Source of the DNA: Blastomyces gilchristii SLH14081
Lineage: Eukaryota; Ascomycota; Eurotiomycetes; Onygenales; Ajellomycetaceae
Direction: 5' to 3'
Assembly: GCF_000003855.2 (NCBI RefSeq)
Contig: NW_003101667.1
Coordinates: forward strand, 1,465,581-1,529,580
Length of the DNA: 64,000 nucleotides
Shown: positions 45,323 through 57,729 of the stretch, piece after piece
Position numbering within the stretch: position 1 is the first letter of the stretch
Layout: each line of letters starts with the position of its first letter
Position numbers and translations under genes: made by a program
Notes under the pieces: model-generated
What the model was told of the DNA's origin: nothing
Databases searched by the model: none
The model's input: only the letters and a program-made list of their open reading frames with translations

Positions 45323-45706
45323 GGCGGAAGCCAACTATTACTCTGAAAAACACACACGAAATATGTATATTCAGGTTTCAGCCCTTTGGAGATTGGGGAA
45401 GGGATGGTAGGAATATAGGGACTACAAACAACGTTGTTGGCTGAGAAATGCTTCTGGAGGTTGGCGGGGAGAAAGAGTGCAAACAGTGCAAACAGCGCCC
45501 ACCACCCCATCAGCGACACAGCCAGAAACCAGAAAATGAGTGCGATATACTGAGAATTTCACCACCCTGTTTCCCTTTTTATCCTATGAATAGCGTGGCA
45601 GACTATTTTATCAAGCTAATTACTGCCCGCACGAAATCCCATTTTCTCCGTGTCCTCCAACCCCAATCTTTCCCCAGCTGAGGTGACGGCCCGCCCCACA
45701 TCCATT
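45323..45706. promoter_or_regulatory. Shared divergent promoter of ubp6 and arpc4
   Basis: 384 bp between the two start codons, read outward in both directions. No TATA box or named operator could be assigned. CT-rich stretches of the kind common before fungal starts occur on both strands. Co-regulation of the two genes is possible but not shown. Confidence 0.6.
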
Positions 45707-46477
45707 ATGGTACGTATATCCCCTAGCGACTACATCCGGGTATCCAACTGAACTGATCGTATTCCAGTCTCAATCATTGCGTCCTTACCTTCAGTGTGTG
45801 CGATCCTCCCTCACAGCCGCCCTCGCAATTTCCAACTTTGCTTCGCAGACATCAGAACGACATAACGTCCCCGAGGTAGAAGCGGCCACTTCCCCCGAAG
45901 TCCTACTAAACCCCCTTACGATTGCGCGCAACGAAAACGAGAAGGTCCTCATTGAGCCCAGTGTCAACAGTATCAGAGTCAGCATTCGAATTAAGCAAGC
46001 AGATGAGATCGAGAATATTCTAGTGCACAAGTTCACGAGATTTTTGACTCAAAGAGCAGAGGCCTTTTTCATCCTGCGACGGAAGCCTGTTAAGGTACGC
46101 AGCCCCTGTAACAAGTAGTATAGAAAGGGGCATGGTTGACATAGTCTAGGACTACGACATTTCATTTTTGATAACCAATTTCCATACGGAGGCTATGTTG
46201 AAACACAAACTGGTTGACTTTATCATAGAGTTTATGGAAGAGGTGGACAAAGAGATATCGGAAATGAAACTCTTTGTGCGTATATCTGCTCCGCACTCGA
46301 CTGGCTGATACCTGACTACTTCCCCATCGGAGTAATACATTGTTCTGTATACTAACGGTTATGTAGCTTAATGCTCGGGCGAGATTTGTGGCGGAATCAT
46401 TTTTGACTCCTGTAAGTATGGTTTCCTTTTTCGAAGGTATATGCGGATGCTAATATTTCTAATACAAGTTCGATTAA
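45707..46477 (+). CDS. arc19: Arp2/3 complex subunit 4 (ARPC4)
   Basis: The 20-kDa subunit of the actin-nucleating Arp2/3 complex, which branches actin at endocytic patches; 169 aa, the usual family length. Five exons: 45,707-45,709 (the ATG alone), 45,768-46,094, 46,150-46,275, 46,367-46,411 and 46,469-46,477. All introns are phase 0, with donors GTACGT, GTACGC, GTGCGT and GTAAGT and lengths 58, 55, 91 and 57 nt. Family signatures: [13 protein letters not shown] at the start, [60 protein letters not shown] and EISEMKL. The end LTPFD lies across the last two exons. At the exon 2/3 join Asp replaces the common Gly (PVKDYDISF). The first intron follows directly after the start codon. Confidence 0.95.
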
Positions 46478-47567
46478 TTAATGACACGCCTTTGGGGACC
46501 CATAGGCTTTATACGATGTTTATTCTCTCTTCAGCGGCCTAGTACATGTCTTTTTTTTTTTTTTTTTTTTTTGCCGGGTGATAACTCGGAATCTGATGTC
46601 CCTTTTGACACTTTTCCTCTGTGTAGATTCCAATAAAACCCCTTGTGTTTCTATGCTTAAACTTCTGTTCCAAAGAAGTGTTAATTATGCTATCCAGCAT
46701 AGTTTTCTTATCTTTCATTTCTATTATCTCCTTCCGGCCCAATATGCACTTTCATCATCTAACTTCACTTTCCACCTCATTAATTTGGTAATGTTCTACC
46801 ACTGAATCATCGCCGAGGCTTTAACAAGCGCATTGTCTTAATTGCTTCTCCTCTGTTTTTTTCCGGCACCTCGAGGTTTTTTGGTTGTGCCTGCAGTCCT
46901 GTCCTGCTTGTTAAGCACCTAGGCTAGATTGCTATCCTGATATCTCTATACCTTAAGTGAGCGGAGTCACTCCAGATGCTGGGTAGGAACGCCATTTCCG
47001 CTTTCTCTTTTGGATACCGCCGACGCCTTACTTACGTAGGATTTGGCTCACATACAGAGCTATGGCGATTTAGATTAAACCTGCAACAGTCATAAAGCAA
47101 AGAGCTAATTTTGTCCGAAACGGAGAGCAAACAACCCCAGGTAAATGGTCTTTGTGAAGAGTCCGGAGCCCAAGGCACATTTGAGTTTGGTTATAAACAT
47201 CTAACATCATATTGCAAGCTGATCCACAGTACAACTACCCTTCCAGTAGTAACATATGCCTATTGCCCATGTGTCAATTCTCTCGTGGTAGGTCCAGCTA
47301 AGGACTAAGCAGCACACAAACCCTATGAAACTGTTTGATTTTAATATCTGTTTCATTCATCGTGCTATCTTCCCTCCTCATTCACCTCTAAGCACTACAA
47401 CAAGCATCTCCTGGCTGGACCAATTTAGGGCCGCCAAGTGGGGTATCACCTTTTCTCGTCGTTCGACCTCTTGTTTCGTTTTAAGCAGACTCTTTCATTG
47501 TTGGTGGAGTTTTGCACACTCACCTCACACTCGTTTCTGGCGTGTCTAACAAGAGATTCAGCACACA
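46478..47567. other. Intergenic between arpc4 and the RRM gene
   Basis: GC-normal. 22-T tract at 46,551-46,572. No recognisable gene; short frames (up to about 75 codons) have no family resemblance. The part from about 47,330 on, with CT-rich words, is probably the promoter and 5' UTR of the RRM gene. Confidence 0.5.
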
Positions 47568-50331
47568 ATGACTTTTTCCGCGTATCATATGACGAGTAAA
47601 GCTCGGGACTACTGGAGGGAAAATCCTCCCAATTCCCCCTATACCGTGCCAGCGATAGCCATCTGCGAGTATGGCAATAGATCGTCTGAGAGTGATTTGT
47701 TGGGCTTCAATCATGCACATCCCCAGATCAGCGGCGATGGATATAGGTTCTCGGCCTCAGAGTACGAATGCGGCAGCAATTATGGAAGTATATCCGTGTC
47801 CTCAGATGCGCTCAGTGACAAGCAAACCGAAAAATTTCCTGATTTCGTTGACGATGGCAGCCCCAAGACTAGGGAAGATCGCCTCCCAGCTCCCAACAGT
47901 GGCCAGCAGCATCACTTTCCTCAACACTCCCCTCTCCAGATGGTTACTGGATACCCTTACCATCCCAACAGCAGCCCCGGACAGACCTCGACCAGGTATC
48001 AAGCGGCTTATAAATTCTATCCCAGCGTGTCATACTTGCCGCGTCATTCTCTTTGCGCAATAAAGACAAACTATTTACCAATTCTGGAACGGGGGCTTCG
48101 AAAAAACCCAAATGGCGGACTCGACGATAGCTTTACGAAGTCTCAAGATCAAATCACAAGCCTTCCTCCTACTGTTGTATCTAGGGAGTGCACGGAAATT
48201 CCTTCATCAGTGAATCCAAATATCGTTGGGGTAAACCGTCACTTTGTTGGGGTTGCTTCGACAATGGAGCAAAAAGGAGGTGATGTCGTCTCACCTGTCA
48301 CTCTAGCGACGTCTGAGGAACACGCTCCTTCGTCCTCGTCTGCACCAGCTTCTCAGTTTCCATCTGACTACAACAACACCCTACAGCACCCAGACACTGC
48401 ACCAGCTTCTGCTGCGATTACTGCGATCACCGGAACAGTTGCCACAATGCCAGTCGCAGACAACAGTCCTCACACCTACGCTAGCAATCCGGTCTGCTAC
48501 CCATACGCGATGCCATTCGATAACGGGGCGAGATACAGCCTGCCACCCAGTTTTGGGGTTATCAAAATTACCAATGTGCGTAATATCAAACTTCCGATGC
48601 GTTCATTTTCAATCTCACTCCTCCATCATGAGCACTCACAATAGTTCTGGGGCCTATGGCTGCTTCAGCACTTCAGACACTTGGAGACAGTCGTGTCTCT
48701 TGATATGGAAGCCAAGTTAACATGATTCTAGATCCCTTATGCGGTAACCAAGCATGAGATCTTGCAGTTTCTTGGTCGCAACGCCAGACCATTGACGCCA
48801 GACCTGGGATGCCCTGTCCATATTATAATGGAGCGTTCGACTGGAAAAACTATGGACTGCTACGTTGAATTTCCAGCTAAGGCTGATGCGGACTGTGCGC
48901 TTGCCTGGGTTAACCGGGGTCTAGACAGTTTCCAAACCCCGAAGTTAGGCAATCGCCACGTGGTAGTCAGGGCTAGCAACCAGGACGAGTTGCTCAAGGA
49001 TCTCTTTCCCCGTGCCAAAAATGTCGATTGGAAAGATGGTATTCCTCATGTGAGGGCCGGAAGAGAGAATTATTGCTCTGGATTTCAGGGATTTTTGACT
49101 GGGGAGGAAATCTTTTGCACTGTTCGCCATGCTGAGGTGCCTCAGCGTGTAAGTGGTGCCTTAACTTGCTGCTTGAGAGCTCTCAGATACTGATCCCTTC
49201 AACGCAACAGTCCGTTTACTGCGCAAAGTGCCTTCAACGCCCGTACGAAAATATGATGAGTACCTTGCACAAGGTAAGTCCAGTTCCCACGATATTTGAT
49301 GACGTTCCTAATCCTAGCCCCAGTTCCCTTGGTATGCGACATATCATTACACCGTGGAAGATCGCAATCAGATTTTCTCTGCCACCCTGCGCCTGATCCA
49401 TGCTTTGGTGCCGCAAGTGGAGCGAGGACAAACTATTGGGCTCGACTCGCGCCTTGTTCAGGAGCTACTTGAGGCAGGACTGCGCTGCCCTGTCTTCAAT
49501 GACCGTCAGAAGTTTGTTCTCAATGTTGCAGCAAAGAACCATAGTGTGGTTGCATCCCCCACTGAACGCTTCTGGCCGTTTGATACCATCACCCGCAAGC
49601 CTAACGCTACTGAGGAGCACGTCATGGTATGGGAATCCCTGGAAATCTGACTTGTTATCTTGTTCTAATACCTTCTATAGCAATATGCTGAATTCATCGT
49701 AGCTGGTGCTGCTACCTTGGACCCTGGTACTAACTTCCTTGCGAACACCTGGCATCCTGTCATGCATGCAAGCTCTCCTTTTGGAAAGATCTGGCTTGAG
49801 TGGGGTTGGGGAAATACCCACCACAAATGGCAGACCGCGGTGGACTATGAAAATAGTATTTTAATACAGCTAGTCACTGAGGGCGTTAAGAACAAACGTG
49901 GTGCAGAGAGCCGGTCTCATTCACTCGCAACTTCTGGTTCATCTACTTCAGCTTCCGTTGAAGCTCCCTCTTCAGCCGCAGACCCTATCACTAAGAAATT
50001 TTCCCAATCCTTTGCACACGATACTCTCCGCTACCCCGTTCGGGCTACCCACAACATGAACCGCCAGGCCAGCTCTGCTCCAATCAATTTAATCCATATT
50101 CCACTTTCTACAAATAAGTTAAGTGACAACGATGATGCCTCGCGTGCCAGTCCGGCTAATCACCGGAGGCCTGCAAACTCCTTTTCGGGACTCGCCGATA
50201 CTCAGGACATGGTACCCAAAAACATATTTGGAGCAGTGGGCACTCGTCGCCGCACCCGTGCTACAACTAATGGAAGTCGTCATTCTCCAGTGCCTGAGGT
50301 GGATGAGACTTGCTATGAGTGTTCTGTGTGA
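47568..50331 (+). CDS. Fungal RRM-domain RNA-binding protein
   Basis: Large RNA-binding protein of a family I know from filamentous ascomycetes but cannot name; 813 aa. Exons: 47,568-48,575, 48,732-49,148, 49,211-49,273, 49,324-49,626 and 49,681-50,331, all phase 0. Residues 1-320 are low-complexity, rich in Ser, Pro, Thr and Asn. An RRM spans about 330-410: RNP2-like VIKITNIPYAV, RNP1-like MDCYVEF (377-383). After it come DLLKDLFPRAKNVDW and YCSGFQGFLTGEEI, then a helical region with CLQRPYENMMSTLHK. GLRCPVFNDRQKFVLNVAA follows, and a C-terminal SPFGKIWLEWGWGN. The tail (from about residue 670) is Ser/Ala-rich and probably disordered. The first intron is 156 nt; others are 50-62 nt. Post-transcriptional regulation is likely; the target RNAs are unknown. 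Confidence 0.85.
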
Positions 50332-50754
50332 TTTTGCGCACATCATCTAGTTCTGTTAATTGTCACGCAGTTTTCATTAACTTCACCTATTCAGAGCACC
50401 TCTGGATTGTTTCTTCTGAACCGTCCCAATTTTTTTCTGATGTCCTCTTCACTCTTTTGGGATCCTTTTGGCAAGTTTTCCCTTTGGACTTCTTCCAGGA
50501 TAACCGGCTACAATTCAATCGCGCCAGGGAAGCAAGGACGATAGGTAGTTTACTCCAAGATATCCTTCGATACAATAACACCTACAGGATAAAGGCCATA
50601 AAATTTTGGTCAAATTTTATGTTTGCCGAAAAGCACCAGGTTTTACTTTTTCTCATCTTTTTCCCCTCATTTTTCACAAATGAAGAAATACGGCTTGTGT
50701 ATTTCGCACCATGAAAGCGATCGATTTATTGCTTTGTTCTTATTTCTCTCGCCT

Positions 50755-50792
<38 letters not shown>

Positions 50793-51398
50793 ACATCCAT
50801 GGGGATCTATGCCAATGGCAATGGCTACAAAGGTATTGGAAGCAGGCGCATCTAGTCTACGGTGACGGAGGGCCAAATCGAAGTGACAGTGAATTTACTG
50901 ATATGTTTTAGTTTCGTTTCCTTTATGCTTTTCGCCTTTTTCTCTTTCTTTTTTTTCTTCCTCTCTTCCCCCCCCCTCCCCCCCGCCAAAAAAAAAAGTT
51001 CCTGGGTGGGACGAGCAGGGATATGTCAAGCACAAATAATTAGTTTGTGGGTTAGTTAACAGAGCACTAACAAAATGAAGCCCGTAAGTTGCCATTTGCA
51101 TTTCATTGCCTTTCCAGCGGCAAATTTTAAAGTCCGTGAGCGGTAGCCACCATACTTCCAAAGGGATCAGTAAAGATGTACGCAGTAGGGTTACTTGAAG
51201 AGATGGCGACACATTGTAGGAAACATGGCTCCACAATATCTTCATAATTTTAGTCCGCTGGATGACTATATACACAGCCATAGAGTATCATATATAGCTC
51301 GAATCAGATCAATTAGCCAACTGCCACGAGAAAGGCAGTAAGCGGCTGGCAGCCAACAACAAAAATCAAAGATTCTCTTGAATTATTTTAACCCCGAA
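50332..51398. other. Convergent intergenic region (RRM gene and tyw3 3' ends)
   Basis: Both neighbours end here, so it holds two 3' UTRs. A 35-T tract lies at 50,757-50,791, a C-rich tract at about 50,969-50,986, and poly-A after it. No gene recognised. Confidence 0.6.
50757..50791 (+). repeat. Poly-T tract, 35 nt
   Basis: Uninterrupted T run in the convergent intergenic region. One of four tracts of 33-39 nt in the GC-normal half. Confidence 0.95.
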
Positions 51399-52552
51399 TC
51401 AAGGATACAGAAATGATGGTTCACCCTCCTCGCCTATTATCTCAACATACGTATCAAGCCCACTCTGAGCAGCCTTTGCTTCCATGGCGGCTTTACTCCG
51501 CCTTAAGCCCTCCGCCCTCTTCCTTTGCCTCCGCGCTTCAGGATCTTCCCAATCAGGCCTTCTCGAAGAAATATTACCAGGATGCCCCTTGCAAAGCTCC
51601 TGCAATTTCGTCCAAAATCTCTCTCGCCGCTCTGCGTTCGTCTGAAACCTCTCATTTGCAGCTGCAAGCAACATGCGAAGATAGTCTTCAGATACTAGGC
51701 TCCTGACAATGTCTTCCTCGCGTTCATTTCCGATGGATTGCTGGTGGAAGCCGATTATGGACTCAAGGGCAAGTCCGGAGGAACGAACTGCCACAATAGG
51801 GTATGCTTCCGTATCATCTAGACACCGTAGGCTTTGTATGCCACTTTCTCGAAAGCCGGCTGTTGTGGCCGCTGTGAGGACTGGCTGGGCATGCTTTAGA
51901 GATGATGCCATAATGTGTAGAATCTGTGGGTTCCGTTAGGTTTTGATTTATATATTTGAAAGCTAGATTTTGAAAATTGTAGATACTTGGAAATTAGGTA
52001 TAACATATTCAACAGGTAGGGGAAAAAACTAACCATGGGTTCAAAATGAAAGCGGACAAGTCTCAAGCTACCAGAATGGTTTGCTATCCCAATCTTCTCG
52101 TCCCCCGGAACCAGATGAAATATCCCATGGAGATAATTACCTTCACAGCTCTGATCTATCTGCACTGGTTCATGAGATTCAAATAACCATTTTCCACTTC
52201 CTTTCCCACCAGTTGGGGCAAACTGTGGTGCGGTTTGTGCTGAGCTCTCTCCGATCTCCGCCTCCGCTTCTATGGTCTTTTGATCACTTTCTCTGAAAGA
52301 AACATTTTTATTATCTTCTACTCTTGTCCTTTCTCTTCCACTTCCTCCCCCTTCTAGAAATACGCTGATTCTTCCCGCGCAGCTGCTAGTCGTAACCAAG
52401 CCCGGTATCTGATTTATATTGTGAATCAAGTCGCGGATGCCCGCATCTACAGATCCTTTGGGTGAGAGGTCTGTATATTCCTCATCTGGGACAGATAGAT
52501 CGCGTAAAATCTTCTGCTTTTTAGCTTCAAAGCCGGGTCGAGGGGAAGCCAT
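51399..52552 (-). CDS. TYW3: tRNA wybutosine-synthesizing protein 3 (TYW3)
   Basis: AdoMet-dependent methyltransferase that, in the known pathway, methylates the yW-86 intermediate on tRNA-Phe G37 during wybutosine synthesis. Exons: 52,552-52,034 and 51,923-51,399; 347 aa. The 110-nt intron has donor GTTAGT, acceptor CCCACAG, phase 0. The N-terminus FEAKKQKILRDL and the signature TTSSCAGRISVFLEG (about 54-68) are those of the family. Further on come GKWLFESHEPV, LHGIFHLVPG, LRLVRFHFEPM and ILHIMASSLKHAQPVLTAA. The C-terminal third, DYLRMLLAAANERF plus an Arg/Glu-rich helix, is longer than in the short archaeal forms, as is usual for fungi. An insert of about 40 Ser/Glu-rich residues follows the SSCAGRI loop. 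No other wybutosine gene is nearby. Divergent from the DUF2461 gene. Confidence 0.93.
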
Positions 52553-53175
52553 GTCTTCCGAACTGAGTTCAATTTGTCTTCTTCACAGCAAGAACTTGAT
52601 ACGGATCCGGTCCGGGCACAGTCAAAGAGTGTTTTTCATTCGAGCCGGATTTGTTTTCATTAATAATGCTGGACGATAGACAATGAAATGCAGCCCGATT
52701 CCTCTGGTTCCATTTGTTCTCTCGATCGAAGCCGTAACCGCGTGTGTCGTTGGCTGTTCATTCAGTGGGGAGGATGATATAAATAGAAGAAATGTGTCTG
52801 CAATCAAATATCCGGATGCGCTACCGCGAAAAATATTTCTCTTTGGATAATTCCCACCGCCAACAAACTCTCTCCCTTAGAGAATATCAACCCAACCCAG
52901 ACAAACAATGGAAGAAAACATTTTCATTCTGATAGACTCGAAGACTCAAGAGCTCTTATCATGCTCCTATTTAGTTAGTTCCGCGCTAGCTAAAGCTTTG
53001 TTTCCTCTCGGCCCCCCCTCAAAGAGTTTCGTTTCAACGCATACTAAATAAATTGAATTCCTCTTTCTTGAACTAATACTTCTCTATCGAAATTGCGGAT
53101 TTTATTTGCTATTGTATGCTCTATTAGCTACAGGATAGAAACCTCCCACGCAGAAACCCGAGATCTTCAGCCAAA
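52553..53175. promoter_or_regulatory. Divergent intergenic region of tyw3 and the DUF2461 gene
   Basis: 623 bp between the two start codons. It holds both 5' regions. CT-rich words precede the DUF2461 start on the plus strand (about 53,060-53,090). No specific factor site can be named. Confidence 0.5.
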
Positions 53176-56100
53176 ATGCCCAGACGTTCCTCCCGCCTCA
53201 ACCTCCGATCATCAGCCACCGAACAGCAGAAGAAACGAGCTTCTGCCAACGGCTCGGTTTCCAGTTCAGAAGCAGCCAGAGAGTCTAAACGACGAAAGCC
53301 CTCTAAGGGTAAAAGCGCTGCAAGGGAGCCGAAGCCCGTTAAATCTACAGATAAAAAGAGCAAATACTTCAGGAACCAGCACGCGGCGAGTGTGGATGCG
53401 GAGACGACAGAGCTCTCCGAGGTAGCTTCTAATACACCGGCGGCTTACGAAGAGGGCGAAGAGGGCGACGAGGACTCACTTTCTATACCGCCGGTTAGGG
53501 ATGAGTCCGAATCAGAATCTAAGCCTACCAAAAAGCGCGGCAGTCGGGGCTGGGCAAGCGGGCGGAAGAAAGCAACGGAAGCCACTCAGGGTTCTAGGAG
53601 GGAAAAGGCAGTCTCCTCTGCTTCGACGGCGGGCAAAGGAAAGGAGTTATGGCGGGAGGGTGTGAAGACTGGCCTAGGACCTGGGAAGGAAGTCTTCATT
53701 AAGCTACCCAAGCCTAGGGATGCTGGTGATACGCCCTACGAGGATAATACGATTCATCCAAACACATTATTATTCCTCAAGGATTTAAAGGCGAATAATC
53801 AGCGCGAGTGGCTGAAGAGTGAGTACAAGCGAAGACTTATGTGGTATTGCTATATTTTGCCTCGTTGCTCACTCGGAGTAGTGCATGATGCGGATTTTCG
53901 GACCTCGCAACGTGACTGGGACACGTTCGTCGAAAGTCTCACGGAAAAGATCATGGAGAAGGATAGCACAATCCCAGAATTGCCTGCCAAAGATCTGGTA
54001 TTTGCGCAACATGTTGCCATCACCTGCCTTTACGGGACTAATCAGACCCGTTGTGGTCATTTTGTAGGTCTTCCGTATATATCGAGATATCCGGTTCAGC
54101 AATGATCCCACCCCATACAAAGTACGTCCCACCAAAACTCAGTGTCTTTTTGCCTCAACCTCTGTTACATTGCTGTCTTGGGAGTTGGAATATCGCTAAC
54201 GCACTACGAAGCCTCATTTCTCGGCTGCATGGTACGCAATCCACGAGTTGACCGCATTTAACCGCACTGATATTAATCGAGACGCCGTCAGCGAACGAGC
54301 AGCAGAGCTGATAAACCATTTAGGTCTCGCACCGGACGCAAGGGCCCTTACGCCGCCTATTACGTGCATATAGAGCCTGGCAGAAGTTTTGTGGGTAAGT
54401 TGCACCAAACATGTGCTTCCACGCGTGGTGTCCCTTATTTGGCGGAATTAGTCGCCTGCAACAGGGACCTTAGCCACGAAAATTCGCTTTATTCTCCACT
54501 CCAAATATAGCGCCGGCTGTATGGTTTGATCGGTGGTGACTTGGTGATATCATCGCCTCGTTTCACACCACTCGGTGGTGCATACGTTCGAAAATTCGAT
54601 AGGCGGGACTTTGTTGCACTACAAACCAGGCGAGAAATGACGCACAAATTTTTACATCCACTGACAATCACCACCTGAATCAGGCTCGGGCCTCTGGCAT
54701 CCAGAAGCTGCCAAGCTTGCCTTGCTTCGCCGAGATATTGACCAGAATTCACGGCGAATCAAGAACGTGTTAAATGCAGTGGACGTTCGAAAGGAGCTCT
54801 TCAATGGTGTTCCGAAATCTGAAAAGGAGGCCGTCTTAGCATTCGTCAGCCAGAACCAAGAGAGTGCGCTGAAAACTAAACCAAAAGTAAGATGAAAAAT
54901 AATCTTTCGTCTAAGTAAACTCGACGTGAAACACGGATGTGATCCTGCCCATCCCATTTCCTCGTCTTACATTCAATACCCCGTCATTTCCAAGGCTCCG
55001 ACCTCAAACTCTCGTGTATTGAACCATCCATCTCGGACAACTCAATCCATAACATGAGGTCATATTACTGGCTGTCTAGAATAATCCTTTGGTTTGCCGA
55101 TCTCTTCGTCGACGATGTATGACAGTTGTACGGTGGACTTTGAAATCCTCAGCAGATTATTCCCCATCAAGGACATTTCATGGACCTCTGTGGCCAGTGC
55201 TCCATCCCCAACACTTGGACTACTGGTCCCTTCGGTATTGCCCCGTCCACATATCCCCGTTCGTAAATCGCGCGCTATCTTTGACCGGACCGTAAGGCGA
55301 TGGTTACGGCAGCGGTCTTTAACTGGTCAATGGGCTTACTCCGTCCGTGCTCAGTCAATCTCAGTTCTTTCGGACCTGGACATTGGGATGAATTTTCATG
55401 TTTCATCTGATAAAGGGGTGCAGTCTTGATGCCACCGATGACACCATCTCCATGACAGATCGCATCTGGGGGTAAAGTTGGGAAGGTTTGATGGAATGTC
55501 CCGCGCGTTCCAACCCTCCTCGGTTCCTCTCGCTAAAGTCGAAGCGGATTTGCCACCCCTTGTGGTCCTGCCGAGCTTCCCCTGATTCCTTAGGCCAGTC
55601 TTGATTTATATCAGAGTTCACGCTATTGCTTCCTTTGTCCTAACCATCTGTCACGTTCCAAAGTTTCGGCCTGCTTAGATTCGAGGCTAACACTTTCCCT
55701 TGTTTGAACCAGGGCTACGATGCTGATAACAAGAACATCGATCTTCTGCGGCTCCGCAGCTTTACCATTAGCAAAAGACTTGAGGACAAAGACTTGCTAG
55801 GTCCGAAAGCCCTCGATCGTGTTGCACGTACGGTTGAGATCATGGTACCTTTCGTAAGACATTTCCACCTCTCCAGTTTTCCCCTCCCTTCTCCCCTCAA
55901 CCCTGTTTAGCCTGGAGCGGTCTGTTCTGTTTTGACTCCCGCTTGGCACTACTGCACCAATCCACGGCTTGTGTGTGTTTCTGTGGATGGCCCATACTCG
56001 GACCAGAGAAGCTGCCGACTCCACGGCAGCACCCTAGCCAGTTGGGCCATTAGAAACTGTTTGTGCTCCACCCTCCTGGCGGTGTGAACGCTGGGTTCTC

Positions 56101-56484
56101 CTAAATTCGCAATACGGTCGCAAATAACCATATAGCGTATCTGAGAACTCCAGCGGAAATCCTGCGCCCAGGTTCGGTCAGCCTAGATAGTATCCGACTG
56201 GCTCAGTTGTCGCCCACCGGCGATGATGCCAGTAAATCCGAGTGTACCTAAAAGCATTCCATTCTAGCCTTCTCCATCATCGTATTACTGATTGGCTTTC
56301 AACCACTCGATTGGTGATTTTTTGGGCTAACATGCATAACTACCGATAGGTCACATACTTAAACAGTGTTGTGATGCCCGATCCCCCTTTAGAGGAGGAT
56401 CCTAATGATGATGATATTATTATTGATAGAGACTCCGGCCACGATGACGGTGGACCCGGTGAAGTCGTTAGCGAACCAGAGTAG
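53176..56484 (+). CDS. DUF2461 (TIGR02453) family protein
   Basis: Conserved protein of unknown function, 460 aa, eight exons: 53,176-53,818, 53,882-53,997, 54,068-54,121, 54,212-54,231, 54,324-54,394, 54,684-54,886, 55,713-55,853 and 56,350-56,484. Residues 1-190 are basic and Ser-rich with nuclear-signal-like clusters (SKRRKPSKGK, TKKRGSRGW). The domain starts NTLLFLKDLKANNQREWLK and goes on with MHDADFRTSQRDWDTF, VFRIYRDIRFSNDPTPYK, PHFSAAWSRTGRKGPYAAYY, HIEPGRSFVG and GLWHPEAAKLALLR. It ends with the acidic tail EEDPNDDDIIIDRDSGHDD. All joins keep frame. Introns 5-7 are 289, 826 and 496 nt, far above the 63-92 nt of introns 1-4; the protein on either side is contiguous in family terms. 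Bacterial and fungal members exist; function not established. Confidence 0.87.
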
Positions 56485-57238
56485 CAACGCTCATCATAGC
56501 TAACGCACTGAATGACGCTGGGCCGATTTTTGCTCCTCCCTATCTGCCACCTGTCTAGCGCTGGATGTTGTAACAATATGGGTATTTTGAAGAGTGATGC
56601 AGTTGCTTTATCATTTTGTGTCAGTGGAGAAGTGTCATCCTCCCAATCATCTAGGTAGCAGGACTGTTTGCTTGATTTGGAATTGGTGTTGGATCTCATG
56701 CCGTTCTTTGATGGTACCCTATTCCTATTGCATCCTAACCCACTCGAATCCTCGCGGATGCAAGAAACCAAGTTTTAGAACAGGTCCCTTCAGCTCCATT
56801 CTCTTGCGAGCTACGAGTTTCAAAATTTCAACTATGTGGCATTGTGACTCCAGTCAATGCGGAATCCCCCATCCCATCAAAGCCTGCCATTCTTGACACA
56901 CATTATCTCAGGCTGGGGCCGTCTCCTCGTACGCACACCGTCAATTGCAAACTGACTTTCGGGTGGGGTCACTCAGAAGGAGAACGGGGAAATGGCGCTT
57001 GCGCATTGCTCCGGCAAGCTCTCTTTTTTCACAAGAGGTGAAAGAAAAGGGAAAAAGAAAAGAAAAACGGAAAAGCAAAGGAAAGGAAAAGAGGCTTGAC
57101 AAACTCGTATCCTCCAGGTCCCTCTTATTATTATTACTACCTTCCCTCCCGGCCCAACTCAACTCTTACTCCCACTCTTTGGTTCTGTGTCATATCCTTG
57201 TCTCCTCTCTCCCCCCCCCCCCTCTGAACGAACGAACT
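56485..57238. other. Intergenic, with purine and pyrimidine tracts
   Basis: No gene recognised. A purine-rich run lies at about 57,030-57,100, and a CT-rich run ending in C10 at about 57,195-57,222. Confidence 0.5.
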
Positions 57239-57280
57239 ATGCCTCCAACTAAAAACCCCCCAGCCAAACCTCCAGCCTAG
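57239..57280 (+). other. Possible 13-codon leader ORF after a CT-rich tract
   Basis: ATG after GAACGAACT, which looks like a fungal start context. It reads MPPTKNPPAKPPA and a TAG. It follows a CT-rich stretch typical of fungal transcription starts. It could be an upstream ORF of a gene reaching beyond the window, or chance. Confidence 0.2.
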
Positions 57281-57696
57281 ATCTTTCTCTGGGACAGGTA
57301 AAGCAGGAAAAGTGGCCCCCTCCCTCAGCTAGTAGTAGGCGTCTTTTAAAACGAATGAAGTTTCACTGGATCCGGTCGTCCCCAAAAGAAAAATATTATA
57401 AATCCTTCCCCTATTATTATTATTTCGGCAACGTGTAGAGAATTAACACGAGCCGACTTGCAGGTCTCGGAAGGCGCGATCACAGCTTATGCCCCCCCCC
57501 CCCCCTTCAACCAAAAAAAAAGGGGGAAAACCTGGGGCGTTGTGATTCTTCTCACATGCGCAAATGATATGTCGTTTCAATAATATTTTGAGAAGAGTAA
57601 GTATAGAATAATTTAGAATGAATGTATGCCACCTTCGTTTGGGAGGGGGTTAGTTCGTCGTGGTCGTTGGTTCTGACGTCCCAATCTCAGTGACAT

Positions 57697-57729
<33 letters not shown>

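Noticed and set aside
52622..52807. Minus-strand 61-codon frame in the tyw3/DUF2461 intergenic region
   Set aside because: No family, no intron logic, and it lies in a divergent promoter region.
55094..55429. 111-codon frame as a separate gene
   Set aside because: It lies wholly inside the 826-nt intron of the DUF2461 gene on the same strand, with no recognisable domain; kept only as a possible alternative exon.
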